DNA from: Betaproteobacteria bacterium
Lineage (GTDB): Bacteria > Pseudomonadota > Gammaproteobacteria > Burkholderiales > Eutrophovitaceae
Length of the DNA: 64,000 bases
Assembly (NCBI GenBank): GCA_020354125.1
Contig: CP070643.1
Location: 1,692,317 to 1,756,316, forward strand
Reading direction: 5' to 3'
The position numbers were made by a program, and so were the translations under genes. Positions 54,476 through 63,470 of this stretch are shown here, in pieces (position 1 is the stretch's first letter; every line of letters starts with the position of its first letter). Below the pieces are notes generated by a model. The model searched no databases and was not told the origin of the DNA. It saw only the letters and a list, made by a program, of their open reading frames with translations.

Positions 54476-55252
54476 TCAACCAAGCATCTCGACGCCCGCA
54501 CATACCGATAGCGCCTGGCCGGTGATGGTGGCGCCGACCGGTGAGGCTAGATACAGTGCCATGTTGGCAATGTCGTAGGGGCTGACCATCTGCCTCATTG
54601 ACACGCGTTCAAGCGAAATCTTGCGTTGTTCTTCGAAGCTGATTCCGACTGCCTTGGCCTTGTTTGCGATGACTTCATCCTGGCGTTCGCCCTCGACTAC
54701 GCCGGGTTGAATGGCGTTGACACGAATCTTGTCCTCACCGAGTTCCATCGACAGACTCTTGCTGAAACCGACTACGCCCCATTTGGCCGCTGCGTACGGC
54801 GTGCGGTAAGGGAAAGCGAGCCGCCCCGCGGCCGACGACAGATTAATGATTGAGCCACCACCCGCCTCCTTGAGCATCGGCACGCCAAGGCGCGTGCAAT
54901 AGAACATGCCGTTCAGATCGACGGCAATGCAGCGCTCCCACTCCTTGACATCGATTTCCTCGACCTTGCCGGTCGGCCCTGCGATGCCCGCGTTATTGAT
55001 CAGGCAATCGAGCCCACCAAGCTGTGAACGAACATCGGCGAACAGCCGTTCGACATCGTCGAGTTTCGAAACGTCGGCGAGTGATCCCGTGACCTCGGGA
55101 AACACCTTGATGGCTTCATCGAGCGCCGATTGGGAAACGTCGCAAATGTGCACGCGTGCACCTGCCTGATGAAAAACGTCTGTCATGGCGCGGCCTATAC
55201 CGCCAGCTCCGGCGGTCACGAGCACGCGCAGTCCCTTGATCGAAATCTCCAT
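54476..55252 (-). CDS. short-chain dehydrogenase/reductase, 3-hydroxybutyrate-type
   Basis: The 258-residue product starts at the ATG at 55252 after GGAGGAGC (an open extension to 55300 is ignored). It has VLVTAGAGGIGRAM (a variant of TGxxxGIG), NNAGIAG, NLSSAAG and the catalytic PYAAAK. It is an NAD(P)-dependent alcohol dehydrogenase of the classical SDR group, possibly acting on a hydroxy acid. It lies about 280 bases upstream of the carnitine-type dehydrogenase on the same strand. Confidence 0.85.
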   Translation of the reverse strand: MEISIKGLRVLVTAGAGGIGRAMTDVFHQAGARVHICDVSQSALDEAIKVFPEVTGSLADVSKLDDVERLFADVRSQLGGLDCLINNAGIAGPTGKVEEIDVKEWERCIAVDLNGMFYCTRLGVPMLKEAGGGSIINLSSAAGRLAFPYRTPYAAAKWGVVGFSKSLSMELGEDKIRVNAIQPGVVEGERQDEVIANKAKAVGISFEEQRKISLERVSMRQMVSPYDIANMALYLASPVGATITGQALSVCAGVEMLG

Positions 55253-55380
55253 AACTGCTCCTCCAGAAATCATGTCTACGGCCACTATACCTGTTGGCAA
55301 AACTCGAGGCCGGACAGTATCCCGATGTTGCCTCTGCCGAGGCCACCACTTGGGGACGTAGATTCGCTAGAATCGAGGCA

Positions 55381-56076
55381 GTGAGCACTGCAATACCATC
55401 CGTCAAGATTCTCGCGCTGGAAACCTCGACCGATTTCTGTTCCGTGTCCCTGCTTGTTGGAGAGGATATCCACAGCACGGGTGAGAATGCCGGCCAGAAA
55501 CACTCCGAGTTGCTGTTGCCGATGGTTGACGAAGTGTTACGCGGCGCCGGTCTGGCGGTCTCGGATCTCGATGCGATTGCCTTTGGCGCGGGTCCCGGAT
55601 CGTTTACCGGTTTGCGCATTGCTTGCGGTGTCGCGCAGGGACTGGCTTTTTCGGTCGATGGTCGTTGTATTCCAGTCGGTTCCCTGGAAGCGTTGGCGCA
55701 AGCAAGCGGGGGCAGTCGCGTTGTTGCGTGTACCGATGCGCGGATGGGACAGGTCTACCACGCTGCTTTCGAGCGTAACGGGACCGACTGGCGCGAGGTG
55801 CTTTCACCGAGTCTATGTTCTCCCGACGATCTACCGGAGCTGCCAGGAGGAGGCTGGCTCGGGTGCGGCAGCGGCTTCGATCGCTATCCACAGATCATGG
55901 ACGGGGCTTACCGCAGCGAGGTAGAGCAGGTGAGAACAGGCATGCTGCCACATGCGCGCGAGATTGCGTTGCTTGGCGCTCGGTATCTGGCGGCTGGCCG
56001 CAGCGTGCCCAGTGCCGAGGCAGCGCCGGCCTACGTACGCAACAAGGTGGCGCTGACCATGAAGGAGCAAGCATGA
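55381..56076 (+). CDS. tsaB: tRNA threonylcarbamoyladenosine biosynthesis protein TsaB
   Basis: The 231-residue product starts at GTG 55381 and has KILALETSTDFCSVSLLVG, QKHSELLLPMVDEVLRGAGL and the conserved GPGSFTGLRI. TsaB supports TsaD in forming t6A at position 37 of ANN-reading tRNAs. TAGAAT lies 8 bases before the GTG, so the message might be nearly leaderless. It overlaps rimI by 4 bases. Confidence 0.92.
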   Translation: MSTAIPSVKILALETSTDFCSVSLLVGEDIHSTGENAGQKHSELLLPMVDEVLRGAGLAVSDLDAIAFGAGPGSFTGLRIACGVAQGLAFSVDGRCIPVGSLEALAQASGGSRVVACTDARMGQVYHAAFERNGTDWREVLSPSLCSPDDLPELPGGGWLGCGSGFDRYPQIMDGAYRSEVEQVRTGMLPHAREIALLGARYLAAGRSVPSAEAAPAYVRNKVALTMKEQA

Positions 56077-56534
56077 GTGCGCTGGCTGACAGCGTGCCGC
56101 GTACACGACCGATGAAGGAGAGTGATCTCGAGCGGGTAATGGCGATTGAGAAAGCGATCTACACGCACCCATGGACGCGTGGCAACTTTGTCGATTCGCT
56201 CAAGGCGGGCTACACGTGTCATGTCATGGAAGTTTCGGGTGAGGTGATTGGCTACGGTGTCATGATGATCGCTGCCAATGAAGCACATCTGCTCAATCTC
56301 AGCATCGCTCGCGAGTGGCAACGTCACGGCTACGGGCGCTCTTTGCTGCTGCATTTTGTTGAGGCGGCGCGGCAAGCCGAAGGCCAGCAAATGTTGCTTG
56401 AAGTGCGCCTTTCCAATTTTGTTGGCCGCAGCCTGTATTTCTCGATGGGATTCTGTTCAGTGGCGATTCGGCCCGGTTACTATCCAACCAAGCAGGGGCG
56501 CGAGGATGCGATCCTGATGGGGCTGAATCTGTGA
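56073..56534 (+). CDS. rimI: ribosomal protein S18 alanine N-acetyltransferase RimI
   Basis: The 153-residue GNAT protein has the acetyl-CoA motif EWQRHGYGRSLLLHFVEAA and the C-terminal NFVGRSLYFSMGFCSVAIRP GYYP. RimI acetylates the N-terminus of ribosomal protein S18. ATG 56073 overlaps the tsaB stop; the longer frame from 55815 only shadows tsaB. The tsaB-rimI-udg order is common. Confidence 0.92.
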   Translation: MSALADSVPRTRPMKESDLERVMAIEKAIYTHPWTRGNFVDSLKAGYTCHVMEVSGEVIGYGVMMIAANEAHLLNLSIAREWQRHGYGRSLLLHFVEAARQAEGQQMLLEVRLSNFVGRSLYFSMGFCSVAIRPGYYPTKQGREDAILMGLNL

Positions 56535-57331
56535 CCAGCCGTCACGACATTTTTGCAGAACTCGGGCTCAGCCCCTTATGGTTGGATCGCAGCCGACTCG
56601 AACGCCAGCAGACGGTGGCAGCACCGGCGCAAGACCTCGAATCGAACGCCAAAGGCAAGCCCGTAGAGAGTGACATTGGGGTGCCGGACGACAACTCGCC
56701 GCAGGGCGGCGGGGCGAAAGCGCCGGGCGTATCCGTTGTCCAACCGGTCGAAAAAATGGACTGGCCGCAGCTACGTCAGGCGGTGGCCGAGTGCACTGCC
56801 TGTGTACTGTATAAGAAACGCAGGCAGGCTGTTTTGGGTGTTGGAGACGAACAAGCCGATTGGCTGATCATTGGTGAAGGCCCTGGTGCAGAAGAGGACG
56901 CGCGCGGTGAGCCGTTTGTCGGCCAGGCGGGCAAGCTGCTCGATAACATGCTGTCGGCAATCGGTCTCGCGCGTGGAAGCAACGTGTATATCGCCAACGT
57001 CGTTAAGTGTAGGCCGCCGGGCAATCGCACGCCTTCGCTCGAGGAAGCGGAAGCGTGCGCGGCCTACCTGGATCGCCAGATTGATCTGATTCAGCCACGC
57101 CTGATTGTGGCTCTGGGAAAAGTCGCAGCGCGTAGAATGCTCGGGCGGGATGCAACGCTCGCCAGCCTGCGCAAGACGCTTCATGATTACCGAGGAATCC
57201 CATTGGTCGTGACCTATCACCCGGCTTATCTGCTACGCAACCTGCCAGACAAAGCCAAGGCATGGGAGGACCTGTGTTTTGCGGTTGACTCGATGTCAGG
57301 TCTGGCGGGCGCGCAAGACGCCCAGCAATGA
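56531..57331 (+). CDS. family-4 uracil-DNA glycosylase
   Basis: The 266-residue product has a catalytic core with [36 protein letters not shown] and the C-terminal [12 protein letters not shown], plus the four cysteines of the 4Fe-4S cluster ([25 protein letters not shown]). It removes uracil from DNA. About 80 residues before the domain are low-complexity. The GTG start overlaps the rimI stop by 4 bases. Confidence 0.9.
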   Translation: MTSRHDIFAELGLSPLWLDRSRLERQQTVAAPAQDLESNAKGKPVESDIGVPDDNSPQGGGAKAPGVSVVQPVEKMDWPQLRQAVAECTACVLYKKRRQAVLGVGDEQADWLIIGEGPGAEEDARGEPFVGQAGKLLDNMLSAIGLARGSNVYIANVVKCRPPGNRTPSLEEAEACAAYLDRQIDLIQPRLIVALGKVAARRMLGRDATLASLRKTLHDYRGIPLVVTYHPAYLLRNLPDKAKAWEDLCFAVDSMSGLAGAQDAQQ

Positions 57332-57413
57332 GTATGGAAATGACGTCGAAACCGTTGTCAACGTGTCTGGATCGCACAGATATGGTTTTTGACATTGATG
57401 GCTGCTGATATCG

Positions 57414-58484
57414 ATGCCCAGGCCCGTTGAAGCGATTATCGATTTGCAGGCACTGCGCAACAACGCCGCGGTGGCGAAGCGCCACGCTGGTGACGCAAAG
57501 GTGTTTGCCGTGGTGAAGGCGAATGGCTATGGGCACGGCCTGGAGCGGATCCTGCCGGCACTGGGAGCCGCCGACGGATTTGCCGTGGTGGAACTGGAGT
57601 TGGCGCTTTGCATACGCGGCTGCGAAATCACCAAACCGGTACTGTTACTCGAGGGGTTTTTCGACGAGAAAGAACTCGTCACCGCCTCGAAAAATGGTCT
57701 TCACATTGCCGTGCACGAGGCGAAGCAAATCGAAATGTTGCTTGCCGCACGGTTGCCGCAGCCGCTGAGCGTCTACCTGAAGATCAACACTGGAATGAAC
57801 CGGCTCGGGTTTATGCCGGGCCAAGTCGCCGAACTGCATGGGCGGTTGGTGTCGTCGGAAAACGTCCGCGAAGTTGTGGCGATGACGCACTTTGCCGACG
57901 CCGACGGCAAGCGTGGTGTGGATTGGCAGTTGCAGCCGTTGATGCAATTGGCTGAACCGCTGGGGACCAAGGTCTGTGCGGCGAACTCGGCGGCGCTACT
58001 GCGCTACCCGCAATCCCACGGCGACTGGGTGCGACCTGGCATCATGCTCTACGGCGCGTCTCCTTTCGACGATGTCAACGCGGAGCAACTTGGTCTGCAG
58101 CCAGTTATGACGCTGCGGTCGCGAATGATCGATATTCAGGACCTGCAGCCGGGCGATAGCGTCGGTTACGGTTGTACCTTCACGGCTGACAAAGCGATGC
58201 GCATCGGCGTGGTGGCGGCGGGCTATGGTGACGGTTATCCGCGCCATGCGCCCACCGGCACGCCGGCCCTGGTTGGAGGTCAACGTGTGGGCACCATCGG
58301 GCATGTCTCCATGGACACTCTGTGCATCGATATTTCCGAGCTTCCCGATGTTGGTGTCGGTTCAGAAGTGACGTTGTGGGGTGAAGGCTTGCCGGTAGAG
58401 CAAGTTGCCGCGAGTTCAGGCACTGTAAGCTATGAGCTGCTTACCAAAGTCACGGCACGTGTGCCTTTCATCGTCCGGAACTAG
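57414..58484 (+). CDS. alr: alanine racemase
   Basis: The 356-residue PLP enzyme has the lysine motif FAVVKANGYGHGLERIL, the pyridoxal-phosphate binding YGDGYPRHAPTGTP and the catalytic Tyr region GHVSMDTLCIDIS. It makes D-alanine for cell wall synthesis. The length is normal. It lies between udg and radA, a common neighbourhood. Confidence 0.94.
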   Translation: MPRPVEAIIDLQALRNNAAVAKRHAGDAKVFAVVKANGYGHGLERILPALGAADGFAVVELELALCIRGCEITKPVLLLEGFFDEKELVTASKNGLHIAVHEAKQIEMLLAARLPQPLSVYLKINTGMNRLGFMPGQVAELHGRLVSSENVREVVAMTHFADADGKRGVDWQLQPLMQLAEPLGTKVCAANSAALLRYPQSHGDWVRPGIMLYGASPFDDVNAEQLGLQPVMTLRSRMIDIQDLQPGDSVGYGCTFTADKAMRIGVVAAGYGDGYPRHAPTGTPALVGGQRVGTIGHVSMDTLCIDISELPDVGVGSEVTLWGEGLPVEQVAASSGTVSYELLTKVTARVPFIVRN

Positions 58485-58564
58485 AACAGCCGGGAACTAA
58501 ACCATTTCGCTGATATGACGAGCCGGCACGCCGGCTGTCGAGCGCAGCGATTGAAAACCTGAAA

Positions 58565-59917
58565 ATGGCAAAAGTCAAAACCATTTACGCCTGCAGCGAG
58601 TGTGGTGGCCAGACACTGAAGTGGCAGGGCCAGTGTCCGCATTGCTCGGCGTGGAACACACTTACCGAGACGATTGCCGAGAAAGCGGTGTCGTCGCGTT
58701 ATCAGTCGCTCGCCCAGTCCAGTCAACTGACCCATCTCAAAGAAGTCGATGCCAGTGAAGAACCGCGCTTGTTGACAGAGATCGGCGAGCTCGATCGCGT
58801 TCTCGGCGGCGGCTTGGTGCGAGGAGCGGTGGTGCTGATTGGCGGCGATCCGGGAATCGGCAAGTCCACCTTGTTGCTGCAAGCGCTGACGCGTATGAGC
58901 GAGCGATGCAAGGTGGTGTACGTCAGTGGCGAAGAGTCGGCGCAACAAATTGCCTTACGTAGTCGCCGCTTGCAGGTTCAGCCGGACCGGCTCGGCCTAT
59001 TGGCCGAGATTCAGCTCGAGCAGATCTTCAATGTCCTGAAAAGTGAAAAGCCAGAGGTAGTTGTGATCGACTCGATACAGACCGTCTATTCCGAGTCGCT
59101 GCAGTCGGCACCCGGCAGTGTTGCGCAAGTTCGGGAGTGTGCTGCGCAGCTGACACGCTTTGCCAAGACCAGCCATAGCGCGCTGCTGCTGGTGGGGCAC
59201 GTCACCAAGGAAGGCGCAATTGCGGGTCCTCGCGTACTCGAACATATGGTCGACGCTGTGCTGTATTTCGAGGGCGACACGCACTCGAGTTTTCGCCTTG
59301 TCCGGGCGATCAAGAATCGTTTCGGCGCGGTCAACGAACTCGGTGTATTTGCCATGACCGATCGTGGGCTGCGCGGTGTTTCCAATCCATCCGCGCTGTT
59401 TCTGTCGCGCCATGATGGAGAAGTGGCGGGTTCTTGTGTGATGGTTACCCAGGAAGGATCGCGACCGCTGCTCGTCGAATTGCAGGCGCTGGTTGATTCA
59501 TCGCACGCACCGAATCCGCGGCGCCTGAGCGTCGGCCTGGAACAAAATCGTCTGGCAATGTTGCTGGCGGTTTTGCACCGTCACGCCGGCATCGCGGTTT
59601 TCGATCAGGACGTTTTCGTCAATGCGGTCGGCGGGGTAAAGATCGACGAACCGGCTGCCGATTTGCCGGTGCTACTGGCGATCGTGTCATCACTCAAGGG
59701 AAAACCGCTGCCCGAGAAGATGGTTGCTTTCGGCGAGGTTGGCCTGGTTGGTGAAGTGCGTCCTGTACAGCGCGGTATGGAACGGCTTAAAGAAGCGGCC
59801 AAGCTCGGCTTCAAGCTGGCCATTGTGCCGCGGGCAAATGCGCCGAAAGCGCCAATCAAGGGGTTGGAGGTTGTCGCCGTAGACCGCGTCGACCAGGCGA
59901 TTGACTGTATCAGGTAG
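58565..59917 (+). CDS. radA: DNA repair protein RadA
   Basis: The 450-residue product has the N-terminal zinc finger (CSECGGQTLKWQGQCPHCSA), Walker A (GGDPGIGKSTLLLQ), the KNRFG motif (AIKNRFGAVNELGVF) and a Lon-like C-terminal domain. RadA is a branch-migration helicase in recombination. The length is normal and all motifs are intact. Confidence 0.95.
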   Translation: MAKVKTIYACSECGGQTLKWQGQCPHCSAWNTLTETIAEKAVSSRYQSLAQSSQLTHLKEVDASEEPRLLTEIGELDRVLGGGLVRGAVVLIGGDPGIGKSTLLLQALTRMSERCKVVYVSGEESAQQIALRSRRLQVQPDRLGLLAEIQLEQIFNVLKSEKPEVVVIDSIQTVYSESLQSAPGSVAQVRECAAQLTRFAKTSHSALLLVGHVTKEGAIAGPRVLEHMVDAVLYFEGDTHSSFRLVRAIKNRFGAVNELGVFAMTDRGLRGVSNPSALFLSRHDGEVAGSCVMVTQEGSRPLLVELQALVDSSHAPNPRRLSVGLEQNRLAMLLAVLHRHAGIAVFDQDVFVNAVGGVKIDEPAADLPVLLAIVSSLKGKPLPEKMVAFGEVGLVGEVRPVQRGMERLKEAAKLGFKLAIVPRANAPKAPIKGLEVVAVDRVDQAIDCIR

Positions 59918-59974
59918 AAGATGTTGCTACCCGCTTGCGGCGGGCTGATTGTTGTTGCGCTTCCGTTATCTAAT

Positions 59975-60004
59975 CGAATCGAATATCCAACCGAATCGAA
60001 TATC
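59975..60004. repeat. pair of CGAATCGAATATC repeats
   Basis: The 13-base word occurs at 59975-59987 and 59992-60004, with related fragments (GATCGAAGAATCGAT) after. It lies between the convergent radA and protein kinase genes. No function is known. Confidence 0.7.
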
Positions 60005-60023
60005 TGATCGAAGAATCGATAAC

Positions 60024-61340
60024 CTAGCCGAAGATCAGTAGCGACATTGCGGCGAACAGCAACGCCGCACTGGCGAGCCAGATGTAGCGCAACTTTGGAT
60101 CGAGGTGAATGGCGAATCCATTCATGCGAGCGGTTGCCCTACCGTTACTCCAGCTTGCGCTTGCTGAAAAGAATGGATGTTCGCTGGAACGCCTCGCATC
60201 GGCAATTGCTTTGAGCCGTGCTGCCTTCTGCGAGTCGGACAATTCGTCGAACTCGTGTTCCAGTCCGGTAATCGCAGCCAGCCGGTCGGTTGCCTCGGCA
60301 GAATCGAAGGCGCTGGAAATTCGAATCATCGGGTTTGATGTTTCGTCGGTCGTGGCGTCGAATTCGTCCTTCGCGGGTTCACTGCCAGTGGTCTCTTCCG
60401 TAATGCCGGTTGCGTCGGCCCGTTTGTCCTCCTGTCGTGTCAGCGGCGCTACCGATTCGGTAAAGGGCTTTGGCTCACCGGGCATCGACGAAACTAAAGA
60501 CGAATCCGCAGTGCCACTCAGGTAGTCGCTGCGCGCCTGGCGTAGATCGTTGGCCAGATCCTCCGCGCTTTGATACCGGTCATCAATGCTTTTGGCGAGT
60601 ACCTTCGCGATTATGTAGTTAACAACTTCCGGCAGATCGGGATTGAGACTTTTCGGTGTCGGCGGGTTGAAATTCAGAGTCTGGTACATCACGCCGTGAA
60701 TATTGTCCGCCACAAACGGTGACGTACCGGTGAGCATCTCGTAGATCACGACGCCGAGAGAAAACAGATCGGAACGGGGGTCGGCGCGCTTGCCGGCGAC
60801 CTGTTCGGGCGACATGTACTTGGGGGAACCCAGAATCATGCCGGTCATGGTCTTGATTTCGTTATTGCGCATGCGTGCAATGCCAAAATCGGTGATTTTG
60901 ATCAGACCGTCGTTGAGAACCATTACATTGGCCGGTTTGATGTCGCGATGCACCACCTGACGCTCGTGTGCATAGTCAAGGCCATCGGCCACCTGGGCAC
61001 CGATGTCGAGCGCCTTTTCGATCGTGATAGGCGTTGCTTCGCCAAGAATTTTGCGAAGTTCCTGGCCTTCGAGGAACTCCATCGCCATGTAAGCGAGTTG
61101 ATCGCTCTTGCCAATGTCGTAGATGGTGACGATGTTCGGATGTGACAGTTGTCCGGCCGCTTTCGCTTCCTGATAGAAGCGCGCCTCGTATTCGGCGACT
61201 TCATCGTCGGGCAGATTGAGACTGATGGTCTTGATTGCCACGATACGATCGAGTAGGGGATCCCGCGCTTTGTAGACAGTGCCCATGGCACCCTGTCCCA
61301 GTTCTGCAACGATTTCGTAACGTCCGAGCTTCTCGATCAT
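60024..61340 (-). CDS. membrane-anchored Ser/Thr protein kinase
   Basis: The 438-residue product has a Hanks-type kinase domain (about 8-275) with the Gly loop LGQGAMGTVYKARD, catalytic VVHRDIKPANVM, DFGIARM and SPEQVAGKRADPRSD. An acidic linker follows (about 300-400), and a C-terminal membrane helix (YIWLASAALLFAAMSLLIF) anchors it with the kinase in the cytosol. The start lies 12 bases after the lipoprotein gene stop. The substrate is unknown; such kinases often govern type VI secretion or envelope processes. Confidence 0.9.
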   Translation of the reverse strand: MIEKLGRYEIVAELGQGAMGTVYKARDPLLDRIVAIKTISLNLPDDEVAEYEARFYQEAKAAGQLSHPNIVTIYDIGKSDQLAYMAMEFLEGQELRKILGEATPITIEKALDIGAQVADGLDYAHERQVVHRDIKPANVMVLNDGLIKITDFGIARMRNNEIKTMTGMILGSPKYMSPEQVAGKRADPRSDLFSLGVVIYEMLTGTSPFVADNIHGVMYQTLNFNPPTPKSLNPDLPEVVNYIIAKVLAKSIDDRYQSAEDLANDLRQARSDYLSGTADSSLVSSMPGEPKPFTESVAPLTRQEDKRADATGITEETTGSEPAKDEFDATTDETSNPMIRISSAFDSAEATDRLAAITGLEHEFDELSDSQKAARLKAIADARRSSEHPFFSASASWSNGRATARMNGFAIHLDPKLRYIWLASAALLFAAMSLLIFG

Positions 61341-61352
61341 GATTGGCGCTCG

Positions 61353-61751
61353 CTAACTTCTTCCGGCGCTGGCAGCCTGGGCGCTGCGAAACACCGGCCC
61401 CCAAATTGGATGACCTGCTTCGGCCTCGTCGAGTTCAAAGGTCGGATCGAGTTTAAGTGCGATGGCGAACTCTTCGCGGCAAGTGAGCTGGCGGCCAGAA
61501 ACACAGGCGATGAACGCAAGATACTTGTGAGCCACGACGCGGTCCGGCACCGTCAGACCCTCCTCGAGAGCAAACAGTAGACGGCGCGACGCCGCGCGGT
61601 AATTGCCCTCTTCATAGAAGGCAATCCCCTGCCAAAGATAGGGCTTGCCCGACAGGCGCTGATAGCCGGGCATCTCGACACTGGCGCAGCTGCTGATGAG
61701 CAGCGCCACGAGCAGCAGCAGGTATGCTTGTCTGGATGCAATTTTTCTCAA
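61353..61751 (-). CDS. lipoprotein resembling TssQ (T6SS-associated)
   Basis: The 132-residue product has a lipobox in LLLLVALLISSCASVEMPG and a TPR-like body: FYEEGNYRAASRRLLFALEE, AHKYLAFIACVSGRQLTCRE, then EAGHPIWGPVFR. This layout is what I recall for the TssQ family, linked to type VI secretion in beta-proteobacteria. It sits between an adenylate cyclase/PEGA gene (4-base overlap) and a Ser/Thr kinase gene. No T6SS structural gene is in the window. Confidence 0.7.
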   Translation of the reverse strand: MRKIASRQAYLLLLVALLISSCASVEMPGYQRLSGKPYLWQGIAFYEEGNYRAASRRLLFALEEGLTVPDRVVAHKYLAFIACVSGRQLTCREEFAIALKLDPTFELDEAEAGHPIWGPVFRSAQAASAGRS

Positions 61752-63196
61752 TTGAACTTGTACCTGATCTTGATTTTCTGTTGCGCTTTCAAATTGACTT
61801 TTTGCGTGTAAGGTGGAAAGTTACCGTTGCGAATTTCAATCACGCGGCGCCCCGGCACCAGTTCAACTTCGTTCAATGGCGGACTCACGCCGACTGGCTT
61901 GCCGTCGACAAAGACCTCTCCCCACGGGCTGATTGCCAGCGCCACAACGGCGCGCCCGCCGGCGGCTGCCGTTTGCTGGCCCGCTGTTTTCCACGATGTT
62001 ATCTGAGGCCCGGTATTCGCGGGACTGGTGCCCGGAGCTTGTGCCTCCGCCTGCGCATCTGCTTCAGCCGCATTGGCAGTGTCTGTTAGCTGCGTCGGGT
62101 CAACCGTGCCTAGGGTCGCCACCTCTGATTCAGTTGCGGGTTCGGGTTCTTCGTCGCGTTTGGGTCGGAAGAACGACAGGCGCAACTTCTTTCGTTTTGG
62201 TTTTGCCGCTGTTTGCTCGGCAGCGACTTCTTCGACTTCGCGGTCCGGCGATTTCGCCTCCGCGCTCTTCGAAGCAGTCGGTTCGGAAGCTCCTAGCTTC
62301 TGTTGCGTTACATCGTCGCTCGCTTTGGAGGCCGGCTTGTTGCGCGCAGCTTCGCGCTGCCTTTCGATCTGTGCCCTGGTGAGTTGTGTTCTTGTAGACT
62401 CAGCCTGTTTCGTCTCTTGCGCCTGCGGATCCTCGCCGACAAAGCTTGTCAGCAACGCCAGCAAAAAAGCCAACGAGGAGAAGGCGACGGTGCCATAGGC
62501 AAGCGAACGATTTCCCAACCATTTCTCGAGATGAAAAAGCAGCCGCGCGGTTGTCGCGTTTGCTGCAGCCGTTCGGCTGCGCGCTTCACTGGCCACGTTA
62601 CGTGCCCGCTCGGCAGGAGACCTGAGTTGTGCCTCGGCGGTGGAGTAGCCGACGCTGTAGATTTCATGTTCGCGAACGTGCTTGTCGGTGCGCGAGCCTT
62701 CGTAGGTGAACAGCTTGGTGTAGCCTTCGGAAATGTGCGAGACGATCTCGAAATAGGAGCGCGACACCATGATCTGACCTGCCGCTGCGAATCCCATCAC
62801 GCGCTGGGCGACGTTGATGCCGTCGCCGATGATATTGGGCCTGCCGTTGAGATCGCGCACCAGCCGCACTGGGCCAAGATTGATGCCGATGCGTGCCGGT
62901 ACTTCAGGTGGTTCGATTGCGTCGGGAGCGAATGCATCCCGCAGGCTCATCGCGACAAACAAAGCATCCTCGGGATCTCCAAGAAAGCTGATGGCAACGC
63001 CGTCGCCGGTGTCGAGAATGATCCGGTCGGCTGCCGGAATCTCTCGTATGGCGGAAGCAATCAAGCCGTTGAAGCGGTCCTTGAGGCGGATCTGCTCGGC
63101 GACCGGCTTGCGCGAGTACTCGACGATATCGAGAAACAGCACGCTGCAGATGAACGTGCGGCTGGCACGTTCAGGCATCATAGCGGTCTCCTCCAC
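61748..63196 (-). CDS. adenylate/guanylate cyclase-domain protein with PEGA tail
   Basis: The 482-residue product has an N-terminal class III cyclase domain (about 12-170; FLDIVEYSRKPVAEQ, ILDTGDGVAISFLGD, ARIGINLGPVRLV), a central membrane helix (about 240-260), a long Ala/Glu/Lys-rich linker and a C-terminal PEGA domain (GEVFVDGKPVGVSPPLNEVE). The lack of key metal or substrate residues cannot be judged from this reading. It is first in the cyclase-lipoprotein-kinase operon. PEGA domains face the periplasm. Confidence 0.82.
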   Translation of the reverse strand: MEETAMMPERASRTFICSVLFLDIVEYSRKPVAEQIRLKDRFNGLIASAIREIPAADRIILDTGDGVAISFLGDPEDALFVAMSLRDAFAPDAIEPPEVPARIGINLGPVRLVRDLNGRPNIIGDGINVAQRVMGFAAAGQIMVSRSYFEIVSHISEGYTKLFTYEGSRTDKHVREHEIYSVGYSTAEAQLRSPAERARNVASEARSRTAAANATTARLLFHLEKWLGNRSLAYGTVAFSSLAFLLALLTSFVGEDPQAQETKQAESTRTQLTRAQIERQREAARNKPASKASDDVTQQKLGASEPTASKSAEAKSPDREVEEVAAEQTAAKPKRKKLRLSFFRPKRDEEPEPATESEVATLGTVDPTQLTDTANAAEADAQAEAQAPGTSPANTGPQITSWKTAGQQTAAAGGRAVVALAISPWGEVFVDGKPVGVSPPLNEVELVPGRRVIEIRNGNFPPYTQKVNLKAQQKIKIRYKFN

Positions 63197-63470
63197 TGAC
63201 GGCTGTCAATTGGCGATCCTGCCCGAAAGACGGCTTTTTTGGGACGCAGTGAAATTCACACGATAACCCGGTTTCACGGCGATAATCGATCGTATAAAGT
63301 TGCCAATAGTCAATAGCTTAAAAGCAATACTTACGCTTAATTCTAGAATTGTTGCGGCGCAATAGAAAAGCTCTGGAAGCGGGCTTCCGTTATCATTGAG
63401 GCGATTTTCGTGCCGTCATGGCGCTATTTCAGCCCGTATTTCCCTCTCGACCCAGGAAGCCGGTTTGCTC

